This document shows, piece by piece, positions 11,169-23,494 of a stretch of DNA of 64,000 bases; the stretch's first letter is position 1; each line of letters starts with the position of its first letter. Under the pieces are notes generated by a model that searched no databases, had not been told where the DNA came from, and was given only the letters and a program-made list of their open reading frames with translations. The translations under genes and the position numbers were made by a program. Source of the DNA: Mya arenaria. Lineage: Eukaryota > Mollusca > Bivalvia > Myida > Myidae. The DNA is taken from assembly GCF_026914265.1 (NCBI RefSeq), contig NC_069130.1, forward strand, positions 37,440,988 to 37,504,987, given 5' to 3'.

Positions 11169-14100
11169 ATGAACGGGATCGTAATTGTGTTGGTTCTCTT
11201 AAAAGCTGTTATTGTGAACACAAATGTGTTAACAAATAATGTTATACTCGCTGGGCTTGAAGAGAATTTCAACAAACCGTTCATAACAATTTGGAACGCC
11301 CCAAGTCTTACCTGCTTCCGAAAATACGGAATTGACCTTGACCTTAGCTCATTCGATATTGTCGCGAATAAAGGTGACACGTTTGAAGGGGATGAAATTG
11401 TAATATTCTACGAAAACCGCCTTGGGTTCTACCCGTGGATAGACGAAGACGGGAATTACATCAACGGTGGTCTTCCACAGGTACGGGTTTTATACATATA
11501 AAAGGTACAGTCGAAACTCGCTATGTCGAACTCGGTTGTCTCGATTTTCTGGTTAGACCGAACTTTTTCGAATGTTTTGTATTTCGGTTATATCGAATTT
11601 TCAAAATCTCGAAGCATTTCCCGAACGACTTCGACATAGCGAGTTTTGACTGTATTAATTTTGTTGTTTTCTTGAGAGCTACACCATCGGTGACGCATAT
11701 GTATATAGCGTTGGTTGAAGGAACGTACCTCAATCATTTTGAATTGTATGCCCTAATACTTGAAAGAGATATCTGTCATAAGCTTCTAGTATCTGCTGTA
11801 TGGGCGAGGCGTGTACCCCCTGTACAACACATTGATGAAAGAACCGATTTCGAGCAATCCGAACCTTTATATTCGGCAAAACTACAGTGAACCTGTTAAT
11901 CGTTCCATGTAAATACATCTTCTTAGCCTTTGCTTTTCAATTCTGTTTTAAGAGTTATAAGCACTTGCCATTTCGGGGGAAAACAAATCGATATGTACAC
12001 CCGGACGTACTCATTCGGAATTCCTCGGCCATTATCCACCGAAAACAACCTCAGATGTATGGCGAAGTAGTTCATAAAATTTTAAATACAAGTAATAGTA
12101 AAAATGAATTGTAGTGTTTTAAGATGTATTTTTATCATATACATTCAGGTTGTTTTCGATGGAAAATGGCCGAGGTGTTCCGAATGGGGAGTACTGGCAG
12201 TATTTGCAAATAAGACAGGAGATGATATAACGTATGAATTCAAGTTATTCCCGAATGCTGAAATAACTGTTAAGAGAGAACACACTGTCTTACCATCTTG
12301 AAGCTATGTTTCATTGTATAATTCTAGTAGTATATTATGTATAGTATCTATAATTACAGTCTGATCTCAAGTAGTCTCATTGACTGTTTAATGCCTCATT
12401 TATTTCATTAATTGATGGTTTTGATTGATGGATTTATTTTCAAATGTGACCAAAAATTTACCTGCCTTGACAAATATGTAATATATGGATGCATTCATTT
12501 ATAACGGGGATTTGGTTTTATGGTCATTGCTGTTCGGGAATTATTAGTTACACTGTTAGTAGCTGGGGGTATGTGATGTACACCCCCATTGGTTTCATAC
12601 CATACGAGAACGAACTATTACGGTCATTGCTGCACGGGGATTTGGCACTACGGTCATTGCTTTACGGGAATTGGCAGATCGGTCATTGTTGTATGGGGAT
12701 TTGGCACTACGGTCATTGCTGTACGGGGATTTGGCAGATCGGTCATTGCTGCACGGGGATTTGGCACTACTGTCATTGCTGTACGAGGATTTGGCAGATC
12801 GGTCATTGCTGCACGGGGATTTGGCACTATGGTCATTGCTGTACGGGGATTTGGCAGATCGGTCATTGCTGTACGGGGATTTGGCAGATCGGTCATTGCT
12901 GCACGGGGATTTGGCACTATGGTCATTGCTGTGCGGGGATTTGGCAGATCGGTCATTGTTGTATGGGGATTTGGCACTACGGTCATTGCTGTACGGGGAT
13001 TTGGTAGTATGGTTATTGCTGTACGGGGATTTGGTAGTATGGTCATTGCTGTGCGGGGATTTGGCAGTACGGTCATTGTTGTACGGGGATTTGGCAGTAC
13101 GGTCATTGTTGTACGGGGATTTGGCAGTACGGTCATTGCTGTACGGTGATTTGGCAGTACGGTCATTGTTGTACGGGTATTAGAAAATACACCCACTGCT
13201 GTATGGGGACTGTTCATGCGTATTTCGTGAAAAATACATTCATAGTTATGTGAATTCCTGGTTATCAGTTTCCAAATATGATAGCATTTTCAGAAATCTT
13301 TGTATGTTATTACAACTCCGTAATGGAAACACCACGTGGGTAATAACAACTCCGTTATGGAAACACCACGGTGGGTTTTTCTTAGAAATAAATATGTGTA
13401 AGACATTGTTTCAGGTCGGTAATAGATCAATCCATCCCATGTAAGCTATTACAATACCGTTAGTTATGAAAACATCACGTTGGCATTTCTCGGAAATATT
13501 TTCGTGTCATTCATTGTTTAGTCAGTGTTTGCAAGAAGATCAATCCCACTTTATAATGTTCAATGTAGAGACGAAGACAACATACAAATCAGAAATTCGC
13601 AGTGGTTGATATTTGCGCTGGAAAGTTGATGTTTCATGCCGAAAACTCATTTTTCTTAAAGCGTTAGTAACGCTTTTAGCCACAAAACTTTTTGAACGTA
13701 AATATCAAAAACTGAGATCTGATAATTTGTTACCAGTCTTATATCACTGGTTTCCCGATATTTACGCAAATATTAGTTCATTTCAAGACAAAAAAAGAAA
13801 TATGGTGTCAAAACGGCCAATTTATGAGAGTGCAACTTTAATGAAATTAAAACAAAATTGGTAATCATGTTTCCTTCGTTCTATTTACATGAGGTGCTAC
13901 GATATGTAAACAAATACAATATTGACCACAAAAATGTCTTATTTTAAAATGTCTTTAAAATCAGTCTTCGAAAAGTTATTTATTTGCACGCGAAATTGCA
14001 CTGATTTAAAGTGCTCAACGACCCCCAACACCATAAACGTGGAAAAGTTCAACATATACGTACACAAGTTTAAACAACTTTAATAAGAAAAACGCGATTT

Positions 14101-17100
14101 TTTAATCTACTTTTTTATTTACTGTTACGTGACGGACCATCTATATATACTACTCCATACAGTATACAACTAATGTTCTGCTCAATCCATAACAATTCTG
14201 TTCTAAATACTTTCAAGAAAACGTTCATGGAAATAGGTCTAGTTAAAATAATCAAAATTGTTGAAACAAACCAATCAAAAGATGTTTATAATCAATAATA
14301 TATATATTTATTTTTTTCAAAATGCTACCTTTGTAGCTTGCCGATTACAGCGTCCATATTCAGAAGGTGGTCGATGACGTCAACAATTTCATCCCTGACG
14401 TCAATTTCTCTGGGCTCGCGGTAATCGACTGGGAACGATGGCGTCCAATATTTGAAAGAAATAACTACAACGAAGAACAGCGAGTCTACATCCGGGCGAG
14501 TGAGGCGCAGGTCAGGAAGCTACACCCCGACTGGTCAGTAAAGCAGGTACATTCTCATGCGGAGACGGAGTTCCAGCAGGCTGCCAGGTTTGCCAAAATT
14601 AATATTAGCGATATTCGGCGAGTTTTTAACTGGGAATTTTGTGACACTTACCTATTAATTGAAAATACCATTTATAAAGGCTAATTTGATCTGTACACAC
14701 ATAATATGCTTTTATATCATTAGAGTCAAATCAGTTAAACATGTTAAAACATTTTTGTTTGTATCATTCTATATTGTGCTTTCTTAAAGCTGCACTCTCA
14801 CAGATTGAACGTTTTGACAACTTTTTTTTTTTGGAACGAGCCAATTTATGTGAAAATGCATGCAACCAATAATATAAGCCTGCTGACGAACAATCAGATC
14901 GCAGATTATCATATCTAAGTTTAAAAATTGATGTTTTATGCATTTTTCTTAAACCGTTTAAGTAACGTTTTTAGCCATAACACATTCATTTTCGAACAGA
15001 AATATGAAAATCTGCGATCTGATCTTTCGTCAGTAGTCTTTTATCACTGGTATGCAGATAATTACACAAATAATGGCTCATTTCAAAACAAAAAATAAAA
15101 AAAGTTGTCAAAACGATAAATCTGTGAGAGTGCAGCTTTAATAGTGTGAACCGTTTTACGTCTTGTGCCTTTTCTCGATTATCTTTAAAGCTTGGCTCTC
15201 AATTGGTCCTGTTGTCATTAAAGCTGCACTCTCACATACATTTTGACCGTTTTGTGACCTTTCTTATTTTTGTCTTTGAATGAGCGCATTGTTGTGCAAA
15301 TGTCTTGAAACCAGTGAAAGAGGACTGCTGGCGGAAAATCAGATCACAGATTTTCATATTTACGTTCGAAAATTGATGTTTTTATGGCTAAAAGCGTTTA
15401 TTAAAATGAAAATTTCGGCAGTATTCAACAACAACTAACTGAGATCTGTTCTATAGAGAGTTATCTCATATGACTGCATTGAAGGCATTGATGCCCAAAT
15501 CAGCTGATTCTGAGACAAGAATTAAAAAAAGGTCAAAACTGTCAATCTGTGGTAGTGCCGCTTTAACTAAGACCACAGAGAGTATTAAGCTACAGGGCTT
15601 ATCCCTGCAGTTTCCGACTCATCAAACCAACTTCGTTTCAGACGTTTAATGGAAGGCACCCTCGTGACATGTCGGCAACTCCGACCACGTGGCCACTGGG
15701 GCTTTTACGGGTTTCCAGCCTGCTATAACTACCACAAAGGAGAGAGTACCTGCAGTAACGAGACCAAGAGCCTCAATGACAGGTGCTACCATATTTTAAC
15801 ACAGAACTTTTTGCTCCTTTTTGTCGATTTTTCTTGTTGGACAATAAAACTAACACACTTAGGACAAGCACGGTCACGTGACATACATTGAACGTCATAT
15901 TAAACCATGAGGCGGACGATGAAATGACTCTTTGTTCTAATACAAATCCAGAGTTTTACCCAAGCAATGTTATCCTCTGATTACATAAGAAACAATCGCC
16001 ACTTTAATATACAATGGTTAAGTTAACAATGTTGTTAACGTAATATCGTCGATAACTTTTAAGTATATTTAATGATCCTGAAGTTTAATTCATGAACACA
16101 CATGTGAACTGCAGGGTTCTTCACAAGGTTTGAGACAAATGTATCAGCTTTACTTGTTTTATTTGACTTTATTAGCACATCATGAACTATTTTACGTTTG
16201 AAAGTTAACAACGTTTCGTTATTCACGTTGTTAACTTTAACAATCGGCCACGTACATACTTAAAAGATAATGCCGTACATGCTAGACTAGTTCATCAAAG
16301 CAAATTTAATATTCATGGTTCAACTATCCTCAAATATGCATTATTTCTTGTAGGCTGGATTGGTTATTCAACATTAGTTCTGTGCTTCTACCCTCGATCT
16401 ACCTGTCTGAAAAGATCGGAACCCACAATGCCCGTCAAGCACGCGCGCACGGGGAGCTTGGAGAGGCGCTGAGAGTTGCAAATGCGTATTCGGTACATAA
16501 CACACCTCTTGTCGCTTACTCAAGGTTCCGGTACGGAGATACGGGGAGATTCTACGACTTGGTAAGTACTAGAATGAGGCTCATTGAGATTTTCAACAGT
16601 AGTACTGCACTGTTACTAGGTTTTTGATGAAATTGTCCCCTGCTTCCCAAGGATTTTTGGTTAAATAAAGTAATTGTTTGAAAATGCGATAACCCCCAGT
16701 GTTATGTTCACCTTCACTTGAGGGGTAAATAAGTACTAGGTTTGAAAAATTATGTGAACTATACATTATATTTCAGAAGAAGACTATTTAACTATGCAGT
16801 AGACCTGTGCGTTTAATCAGATTCACAAATGTTCTCACAGAGTACTTAACATTCTCAGCAGTCAGGAATTTGAAATATAACAAACTAGAACTTGTTTTAT
16901 CAATACCGAGAAGATTGGTAGACAGAACAATGCGGACGAAAGGATATGTACAAAACCCATCATTCCATCAGCGATATAAAGACTACATATTCTCTAATTT
17001 GTCTAAACCCCTGGGTTGATTTCGCTGGGACGAGCTCTCTTTGGGTCAAAACACTGGTACTATGTAATAAAGATATACACTAGTTTTGTAGACGACTGTC

Positions 17101-17568
17101 TGTAACGTTTTTGTCGACTTTCAGGCGGACTTGAACAATACTCTACGCCAATCAGCGGAGGCTGGGTTCAGCGGTGTTGCATTATGGGACAGTTCAGAGT
17201 CCTTCAAGACGCGGACAGAATGTGAGGCTACCAAAGCGTACCTGGACAACCAGCTGGGTCCGTACATTCGGGAGTTAAGTAAAGATGCATTGGAGTGCAG
17301 CAGGAACATTTGCAGTGGCCATGGACGTTGTGTCAACACAACCTTCGGGATATATTATACAAACTTACACAGTAAATTCTTTTCAAAATCACATGGATAT
17401 CGTGTGTATAAATACCTTAAGAATACTGCACTAGATTTGATAACGAGCATTCTTGAAGGTTTTAAAACTGTATTGAGGCTCATTTTGAACGATGAATTGA
17501 AGGGAAAGACTGTTTCTTGTGTGTGTTTCAATGGTTGGAAAGGAGAAAATTGTTCTAGAAAGGAGTAG
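11169..17568 (+). CDS. Hyaluronidase (GH56), complete five-exon gene, copy 1
   Basis: Predicted secreted or lysosomal endoglycosidase of family GH56 that cuts hyaluronan- or chondroitin-type chains. Exons by splice site and phase: 11169-11480, 14337-14587, 15642-15782, 16354-16561, 17125-17568, giving 1356 nt and 451 aa. Residues ~1-20 form a signal peptide. Family marks in order: TIWNAPSLTC, NGGLPQ at the exon 1 end, the catalytic GLAVIDWERWRP (Asp135, Glu137 as proton donor), HWGFYGFPACYN, LDWLFNISSVLLPSIYL, GFSGVALWDSS, and a C-terminal EGF-like module (CSRNICSGHGRC ... CVCFNGWKGENC). The layout matches bee and vertebrate hyaluronidases, including the EGF-like tail. All joins keep frame and rebuild conserved motifs (for example FQQAA-R-RLMEGT and LND-R-LDWLF). 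Donors at exons 2 and 3 are weak (GTTTGC, GTGCTA). Intron 1 (2.9 kb) holds a MITE, a hairpin and a minisatellite. Exons 2-5 recur 7.93 kb downstream. Confidence 0.93.
11506..11654. mobile_element. MITE with TACAGTCGAAACTCGC ends (mariner-like), in hyaluronidase intron 1
   Basis: About 25 bp of inverted terminal repeat: TACAGTCGAAACTCGCTATG at the left and its complement with one mismatch at the right. It begins and ends with TA, as expected for Tc1/mariner-type insertion. Body 149 bp, non-coding. Confidence 0.75.
12012..12186. repeat. Inverted repeat (hairpin) in hyaluronidase intron 1
   Basis: Two 40-bp arms, 12012-12051 and 12147-12186, are complementary with about five mismatches; both contain CCTCGGCCATT or its complement. 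The 95-bp spacer is AT-rich. Weak pairing extends outward, so it may be a degraded foldback or MITE element. Confidence 0.55.
12525..13185 (+). repeat. 30-bp minisatellite in hyaluronidase intron 1
   Basis: About 20 tandem copies of a 30-bp unit built on GGGGATTTGGCA(GATC/CTAC)GGTCATTGCTGTAC. Two subtypes, GGCAGATC and GGCACTAC, alternate over much of the array, giving a 60-bp higher-order unit, then GGCAGTAC takes over towards the right end. The unit length is a multiple of three and free of stops in several frames, which makes long spurious reading frames on both strands. The left edge of the 7.93-kb tandem duplication lies in this array. Confidence 0.9.
13670..13841. mobile_element. Partial MITE, TTAAAGCTGCACTCTCAC family
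   Basis: Keeps the 'CAGTCTTATATCACTGG' block and a diverged right end TTATGAGAGTGCAACTTTAA; the left end is not recognisable. Repeated in copy 2 at about 21598-21769. Confidence 0.5.
14784..15141. mobile_element. MITE, TTAAAGCTGCACTCTCAC family, in hyaluronidase intron 2
   Basis: Complete copy of 358 bp with inverted ends TTAAAGCTGCACTCTCACAG and CTGTGAGAGTGCAGCTTTAA. Non-coding. The corresponding copy in the duplication is 22712-23069. Confidence 0.8.
15218..15566. mobile_element. Second MITE of the same family in hyaluronidase intron 2
   Basis: The left end TTAAAGCTGCACTCTCAC is intact; the right end is diverged (GTGGTAGTGCCGCTTTAA). It lies 76 bp from the preceding copy. The duplicate is 23146-23494. 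Confidence 0.7.
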
Positions 17569-17600
17569 CAATATTGTTGATTTAAATGGATATAGGAACA

Positions 17601-17789
17601 TACAGTCGAACCCTGTTGGCTCGAATTCGTTTGGCTAGAATTCCTCGTTGGTTCGAACTGGGTGTAAAGGACCGATTTCTAGAGAAATCTATATACTGAA
17701 GGAAATCATTTCCGCATGGCTCGAATTTTTCGTGGCTCGAGATATTTTTGCCGGTCCTTGGGAGTTCGAGCCAACGGGGTTCGACTGTA
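17601..17789. mobile_element. MITE with TACAGTCGAACCCTGTTGG ends, just 3' of hyaluronidase
   Basis: Inverted ends TACAGTCGAACCCTGTTGGC and its near-complement, beginning and ending in TA. The TACAGTCGAA tip is shared with the 11506-11654 element but the inner arm differs, so it is a sister family. It lies 33 bp after the hyaluronidase stop, so it may fall in the 3' untranslated region. Confidence 0.75.
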
Positions 17790-19969
17790 ATACATGTACA
17801 TGTACTTCTTATTGCTGTAAACATACCATTGCAATGGTGTTGAACGTACATATAACATAACATAACAACACACAACATAACATTACCCAACATAGTTTTT
17901 GAGCATTAATGTCATAACAACCTCTTAGCCATACACAATAGCATACAGTGAAATACAGTTGCAAAACGTCCTAAGTTGATAGTGATGTTGTTGTGTTGTT
18001 TTTCACCCAATCGTTTCGAAGAAAAGTGATGGAAGTAACGTTGGTTAGTGGTGGGATAACGCTTTATTGTGGTGGTAAACACGACCAGAGGTAAAACAGT
18101 TTATTAAAAATTGAAATGTTTTTACAAGGATATGTGCAAGATGACCTCCTGTTATCATTGATTCAATGTATGTATTTGGTTTTCTCTACACTGTAAACAT
18201 GACATTTTATATGGCAAGTATGATCCGCGAGCATTAAAAGTTAAAAAAAAAAACAGCGTAAAACACGACCATAACATGGCAAGTCAGGTTTCGTCCGTAG
18301 GAAATAGTTAATCTATAGTCTATTTTGATTCTGTTTGCTGTAAATAACGTGTGATATTGCACGTTAGGGTGTCTTTTGAGAAACAAATATTGTAACATTA
18401 ATTACAATAATTACAACTACTGAAGTGATTGATATTTCACCTTGTTAAGTATTAAACGGTCAAGCTTTAGCACGTTTACATAAAAAAGCACATTTTTTAC
18501 GAAATTACGAAATAAAATCCAGTGTAGGTAGCATATGATTGGGAGGAAAATATAGGGTCGGTCGAGTTTGTGGAAACAAACATTTTTACGCCATATTAGT
18601 TTTTCGGTAAATGCAATGGAAGTTTCAGTCACAAGTCTGGCAGTCAAAGTTATTTTGGGAGCTTGTTTATGGCACACAAAAAATCAAAGCGGAGACAAAT
18701 GGACAACCTCAGGATATCATATCTAAGTCTATAAAACACTAACTATAACTAGTCCTCGGGGCAACAACTCCATCAAGGGGGCGGCATCTACCTCAGGCGC
18801 CTAATAATAATAATAATAATAATGATAATAATAATAATGCCTTAAATGGTTGAAAACATTTTAAATTAGGAGAACTAGGGATGACTGCTCATAGCCCACC
18901 AGTCTCGAATGACCTATAAAATAGAGGGTACTAAAGGTACCAAGTACTTCAAAATCAATGTAAGACCTCCAATCTCTGATTCAAGGAAACCACATACTGA
19001 GAAACTTACATGTGGCTAGCTAGCAATAATAATCATGAATAAAAAGGCAGTCTCTACTCCCAGCACTTAAATAAACAGAATGTCTCTGCAGGCCAATCCA
19101 ATTCCTCTGAATTAGTTCTGGCTTCCATAACTTTAATGTTGATATTTATTTTCTTGATGTTTACTACACATTAAAGTTCTGGCTTCCATAACTTTAATGT
19201 TGATATTTTTTTTTTGATGTTTACTACACATTAAAGTTATGGCGTAACCCCCATACTAAAGTCAACCAGAATCAACTGAGTGTGATGTTGCAATCTGCAA
19301 TCACATGACCATGATGACGTCGATGGATTCTATTTTTAGCATCGGATTCACATTGTTCATTTAGTAGAATGCAATTGCAGTAAGGTTGAAAATACCTTTT
19401 GATAAGTAAAAACAATGAATTCATTCCAAATTTGTTATTAGTTATTTACTTATTATTCGAAATAGAAAAAAAACATCAAAATAAACATTACATTTGTGAT
19501 GTCAAATGTAGGTCACATGGGTATTTTCTGAAAATCTTGTTATCACGTGATTAAATTTGAACACAACTATGACCTAGTTAAGGAATGCTTATAATCGGAA
19601 TTATTTAAATGGTAAATCAACTATCTAAAAAGCGTTTTTTGGTTTTGAAAATGTGTTTGTGAACTACATTTTACTTCATTTACCTGAGGATACAGTTATT
19701 TTGTCTGTACAATGCATATAAGTGAAATAACAGCGTGGCATAAAATGTCACGAATTCTGGTAGGGTTTGGATACGGCGTTCTCTTTAGCGAACACATCTT
19801 AAAAGGTAATATATAATGTGTTCGCTGAAGTTCTTTAGCTACCTCTGAATCAGCTCCAATAATCAGCCTCAAACGCCCCGAATTTAATGTGTGCACACAC
19901 AGCCCCAGCAACATTCTAGAAGAATACATGTACTTTAGATGTATCAATATAGTTAATGAAAATGTGAAA
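17790..19969. other. Intergenic stretch with an AAT microsatellite and a foldback repeat
   Basis: No convincing gene. 18803-18838 is an AAT-rich microsatellite, and copy 2 is longer here by three bases. At 19113-19242 a ~62-bp unit (TTCTGGCTTCCATAACTTTA...) is repeated twice and bounded by the perfect inverted pair CCATAACTTTAATGT (19125-19139) and ACATTAAAGTTATGG (19228-19242). Confidence 0.5.
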
Positions 19970-20143
19970 ATGTCGGAAAAATTGACTTTCTTAATTGTTT
20001 TGTCCGTCGGGGCTTTCCTTTTCGTTATTTTATTGATCTATTTGCTTTCATCAGCAATTTTCTGGTTATTTTTTATAATTTGGGTCAGCTCTTGGTTTAT
20101 AACTATTATTTTATTTACTACAGATAACGGGGAGGTCGTGTGA
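19970..20143 (+). CDS. Small hydrophobic protein, about 57 aa, hypothetical
   Basis: From the ATG of MSEKLTFLIVLSVG the frame encodes two closely spaced membrane segments (FLIVLSVGAFLFVILLIYLL and an Ile/Trp/Phe-rich second one), then ends GEVV. A donor-like GTGAGT overlaps the stop, so it could also be an exon of a larger gene. No family recognised. Present unchanged in the duplicate at 27901-28074, but so is everything else there, so that conservation is no evidence of function. Confidence 0.25.
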   Translation: MSEKLTFLIVLSVGAFLFVILLIYLLSSAIFWLFFIIWVSSWFITIILFTTDNGEVV

Positions 20144-20280
20144 GTATTTTGTAATTTATTTCTGTTGCGAAGTACTTCTTTTGCTGTCAGTTTTGGTATT
20201 TTGTTGAAATATATTGAGCTTACTTCTTTACGGCTTGCAGGCTTTCCTGTTTCTTGCTTAAGGCTTTTGGATTTTAAATA

Positions 20281-20541
20281 TTATTTTTTTTCTATGAAGA
20301 GTATGTTTTGATGGTGATTCTCCTTTGGCATATCTAACGTCTTTTGGAGTGCCGTTTGGATTACTTGATCGCCCTCATCATTTTGATCTTCTTTTCCTTT
20401 GTCTCTGTCGTCGTCATTGAAGTTAAAACCTAATTCTATATTTTCAAAAGTATTCAAATCCAAAATCTTGTCAAAGAAGTCTTCCTCACCACTATCCTTC
20501 GAAAGGTAAAAATCACCGTGAAGTAGGGTAACGTACTTTCC
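20281..20541 (-). CDS. Possible last exon of an unknown minus-strand gene, 86 codons, acidic C-terminus
   Basis: On the minus strand an acceptor (CTCACAG) precedes GKYVTLLHGDFYLSKDSGEE, which runs in frame to a stop at 20281. The segment is acidic (EEDFF, NDDDRDKGKED) and looks protein-like. Upstream (20545-20880) lies a Lys/Thr/Pro/Asn-rich open stretch in another frame, which is either a low-complexity exon or an intron. Copy 2 (28205-28471) has one T fewer near the stop and ends in different residues. No family recognised. Confidence 0.35.
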   Translation of the reverse strand, partial: GKYVTLLHGDFYLSKDSGEEDFFDKILDLNTFENIELGFNFNDDDRDKGKEDQNDEGDQVIQTALQKTLDMPKENHHQNILFIEKK

Positions 20542-22711
20542 CTGTGAGATTTGTTGTTTTTTTCTTGTAGTTTTGTTTTGGCATCCAATTTTGAGTCTTT
20601 CCTTTGGTGTTTAGTTTCTGATTTATTATCTTTAGCTTGTAGCTTTGTTTTGTCGTCCTTTTTTGGTTCTCTGGTTTGAGGTTTAGTTTTGGTGTTGGAA
20701 TTCTGATCTTCAAGTGTTGTTTAGTTTTGGCATCTGTTTTTGATTCTTTGGTTGTACATGTAGTTTTTGTTTGGGTTTCCATTATTGATTCATTGGTTTG
20801 AGGCTTTGTTATGGTTTCTGGTTTCTGGTAAGTTGGAGTTTTGTTTGAGTATATTTTTTTATTATTTGGCTTGAAGTTTCTGGTTCACTATGTTACTTGT
20901 TGGCCTTTAATGGTGTAAGATGTCATTTCATTCGAATTTTCAGCTTTCTGTTTAAGACATGTGGATAAAAATAATTTATGTTCATATGTTTAAAGATGCA
21001 CTCTTACTCCCGGGGATTTGGCAGTACGGTCATTGTTGTACGGGGATTTGGCAGTACGGTCATTGCTGTACGGGAATTTGGCAGTACGGTCATTGTTGTA
21101 CGGGTATTAGAAAATACACCCACTGCTGTATGGGGACTGTTCATGCGTATTTCGTGAAAAATACATTCATAGTTATGTGAATTCCTGGTTATCAGTTTCC
21201 AAATATGATAGCATTTTCGGAAATCTTTGTATGTTATTACAACTCCGTAATGGAAACACCACGTGGGTAATAACAACTCCGTTATGGAAACACCACGGTG
21301 GGTTTTTCTTAAAAAATAACTATGTGTAAGACATTGTTTCAGGTCGGTAATAGATCAATCCATCCCATGTAAGTTATTACAATACCGTTAGTTATGAAAA
21401 CATCACGTTGGCATTTCTCGGAAATATTTTCGTGTCATTCATTGTTTAGTCAGTGTTTGCAAGAAGATCAATCCCACTTTATAATGTTCAATGTAGAGAC
21501 GAAGACAACATACAAATCAGAAATTCGCAGTGGTTGATATTTGCGCTGGAAAGTTGATGTTTCATGCCGAAAACTCATTTTTCTTAAAGCGTTAGTAACG
21601 CTTTTAGCCACAAAACTTTTTGAACGTAAATATCAAAAACTGAGATCTGATAATTTGTTACCAGTCTTATATCACTGGTTTCCCGATATTTACGCAAATA
21701 TTAGTTCATTTCAAGACAAAAAAAGAAATATGGTGTCAAAACGGCCAATTTATGAGAGTGCAACTTTAATGAAATTAAAACAAAATTGGTAATCATGTTT
21801 CCTTCGTTCTATTTACATGAGGTGCTACGATATGTAAACAAATACAATATTGACCACAAAAATGTCTTATTTTAAAATGTCTTTAAAATCAGTCTTCGAA
21901 AAGTTATTTATTTGCACGCGAAATTGCACTGATTTAAAGTGCTCAACGACCCCCAACACCATAAACGTGGAAAAGTTCAACATATACGTACACAAGTTTA
22001 AACAACTTTAATAAGAAAAACGCGATTTTTTAATCTACTTTTTTATTTACTGTTACGTGACGGACCATCTATATATACTACTCCATACAGTATACAACTA
22101 ATGTTCTGCTCAATCCATAACAATTCTGTTCTAAATACTTTCAAGAAAACGTTCATGGAAATAGGTCTAGTTAAAATAATCAAAATTGTTGAAACAAACC
22201 AATCAAAAGATGTTTATAATCAATAATATATATATTTATTTTTTTCAAAATGCTACCTTTGTAGCTTGCCGATTACAGCGTCCATATTCAGAAGGTGGTC
22301 GATGACGTCAACAATTTCATCCCTGACGTCAATTTCTCTGGGCTCGCGGTAATCGACTGGGAACGATGGCGTCCAATATTTGAAAGAAATAACTACAACG
22401 AAGAACAGCGAGTCTACATCCGGGCGAGTGAGGCGCAGGTCAGGAAGCTACACCCCGACTGGTCAGTAAAGCAGGTACATTCTCATGCGGAGACGGAGTT
22501 CCAGCAGGCTGCCAGGTTTGCCAAAATTAATATTAGCGATATTCGGCGAGTTTTTAACTGGGAATTTTGTGACACTTACCTATTAATTGAAAATACCATT
22601 TATAAAGGCTAATTTGATCTGTACACACATAATATGCTTTTATATCATTAGAGTCAAATCAGTTAAACATGTTAAAACATTTTTGTTTGTATCATTCTAT
22701 ATTGTGCTTTC

Positions 22712-23069
22712 TTAAAGCTGCACTCTCACAGATTGAACGTTTTGACAACTTTTTTTTTTTGGAACGAGCCAATTTATGTGAAAATGCATGCAACCAATAA
22801 TATAAGCCTGCTGACGAACAATCAGATCGCAGATTATCATATCTAAGTTTAAAAATTGATGTTTTATGCATTTTTCTTAAACCGTTTAAGTAACGTTTTT
22901 AGCCATAACACATTCATTTTCGAACAGAAATATGAAAATCTGCGATCTGATCTTTCGTCAGTAGTCTTTTATCACTGGTATGCAGATAATTACACAAATA
23001 ATGGCTCATTTCAAAACAAAAAATAAAAAAAGTTGTCAAAACGATAAATCTGTGAGAGTGCAGCTTTAA
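22712..23069. mobile_element. MITE, TTAAAGCTGCACTCTCAC family (duplicate of 14784-15141)
   Basis: Same sequence and position relative to hyaluronidase exons as in copy 1; multiplied by the tandem duplication, not by a new insertion. Confidence 0.8.
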
Positions 23070-23145
23070 TAGTGTGAACCGTTTTACGTCTTGTGCCTTT
23101 TCTCGATTATCTTTAAAGCTTGGCTCTCAGTTGGTCCTGTTGTCA

Positions 23146-23494
23146 TTAAAGCTGCACTCTCACATACATTTTGACCGTTTTGTGACCTTTCTTATTTTTG
23201 TCTTTGAATGAGCGCATTGTTGTGCAAATGTCTTGAAACCAGTGAAAGAGGACTGCTGGCGGAAAATCAGATCACAGATTTTCATATTTACGTTCGAAAA
23301 TTGATGTTTTTATGGCTAAAAGCGTTTATTAAAATGAAAATTTCGGCAGTATTCAACAACAACTAACTGAGATCTGTTCTATAGAGAGTTATCTCATATG
23401 ACTGCATTGAAGGCATTGATGCCCAAATCAGCTGATTCTGAGACAAGAATTAAAAAAAGGTCAAAACTGTCAATCTGTGGTAGTGCCGCTTTAA
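23146..23494. mobile_element. MITE, TTAAAGCTGCACTCTCAC family (duplicate of 15218-15566)
   Basis: Carried along in copy 2. One base differs from copy 1 just outside its left end (CTCAGTTGG versus CTCAATTGG). Confidence 0.7.

Larger units (their letters stand above)
13085..21011 (+). repeat. 7.93-kb tandem duplication, copy 1
   Basis: It runs from inside the 30-bp minisatellite to the CTCTTACTCCC at 21001-21011. Copy 2 follows directly. Coding exons 2-5 of hyaluronidase, all MITEs and the small downstream frames recur at an offset of 7927-7931. I saw roughly ten single-base or homopolymer differences in almost 8 kb. Confidence 0.95.

Noticed and set aside
12489-13217. Four overlapping long frames (170-187 codons) on both strands, rich in GHCCTGIW or NPRTAMT repeats
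   Set aside because: They are translations of the 30-bp minisatellite, whose unit is a multiple of three and free of stops in several frames; no codon bias, domains or splice context.
18417-18677. 86-codon minus-strand frame after hyaluronidase, also in copy 2
   Set aside because: No domain, signal or splice context; present twice only through the tandem duplication.
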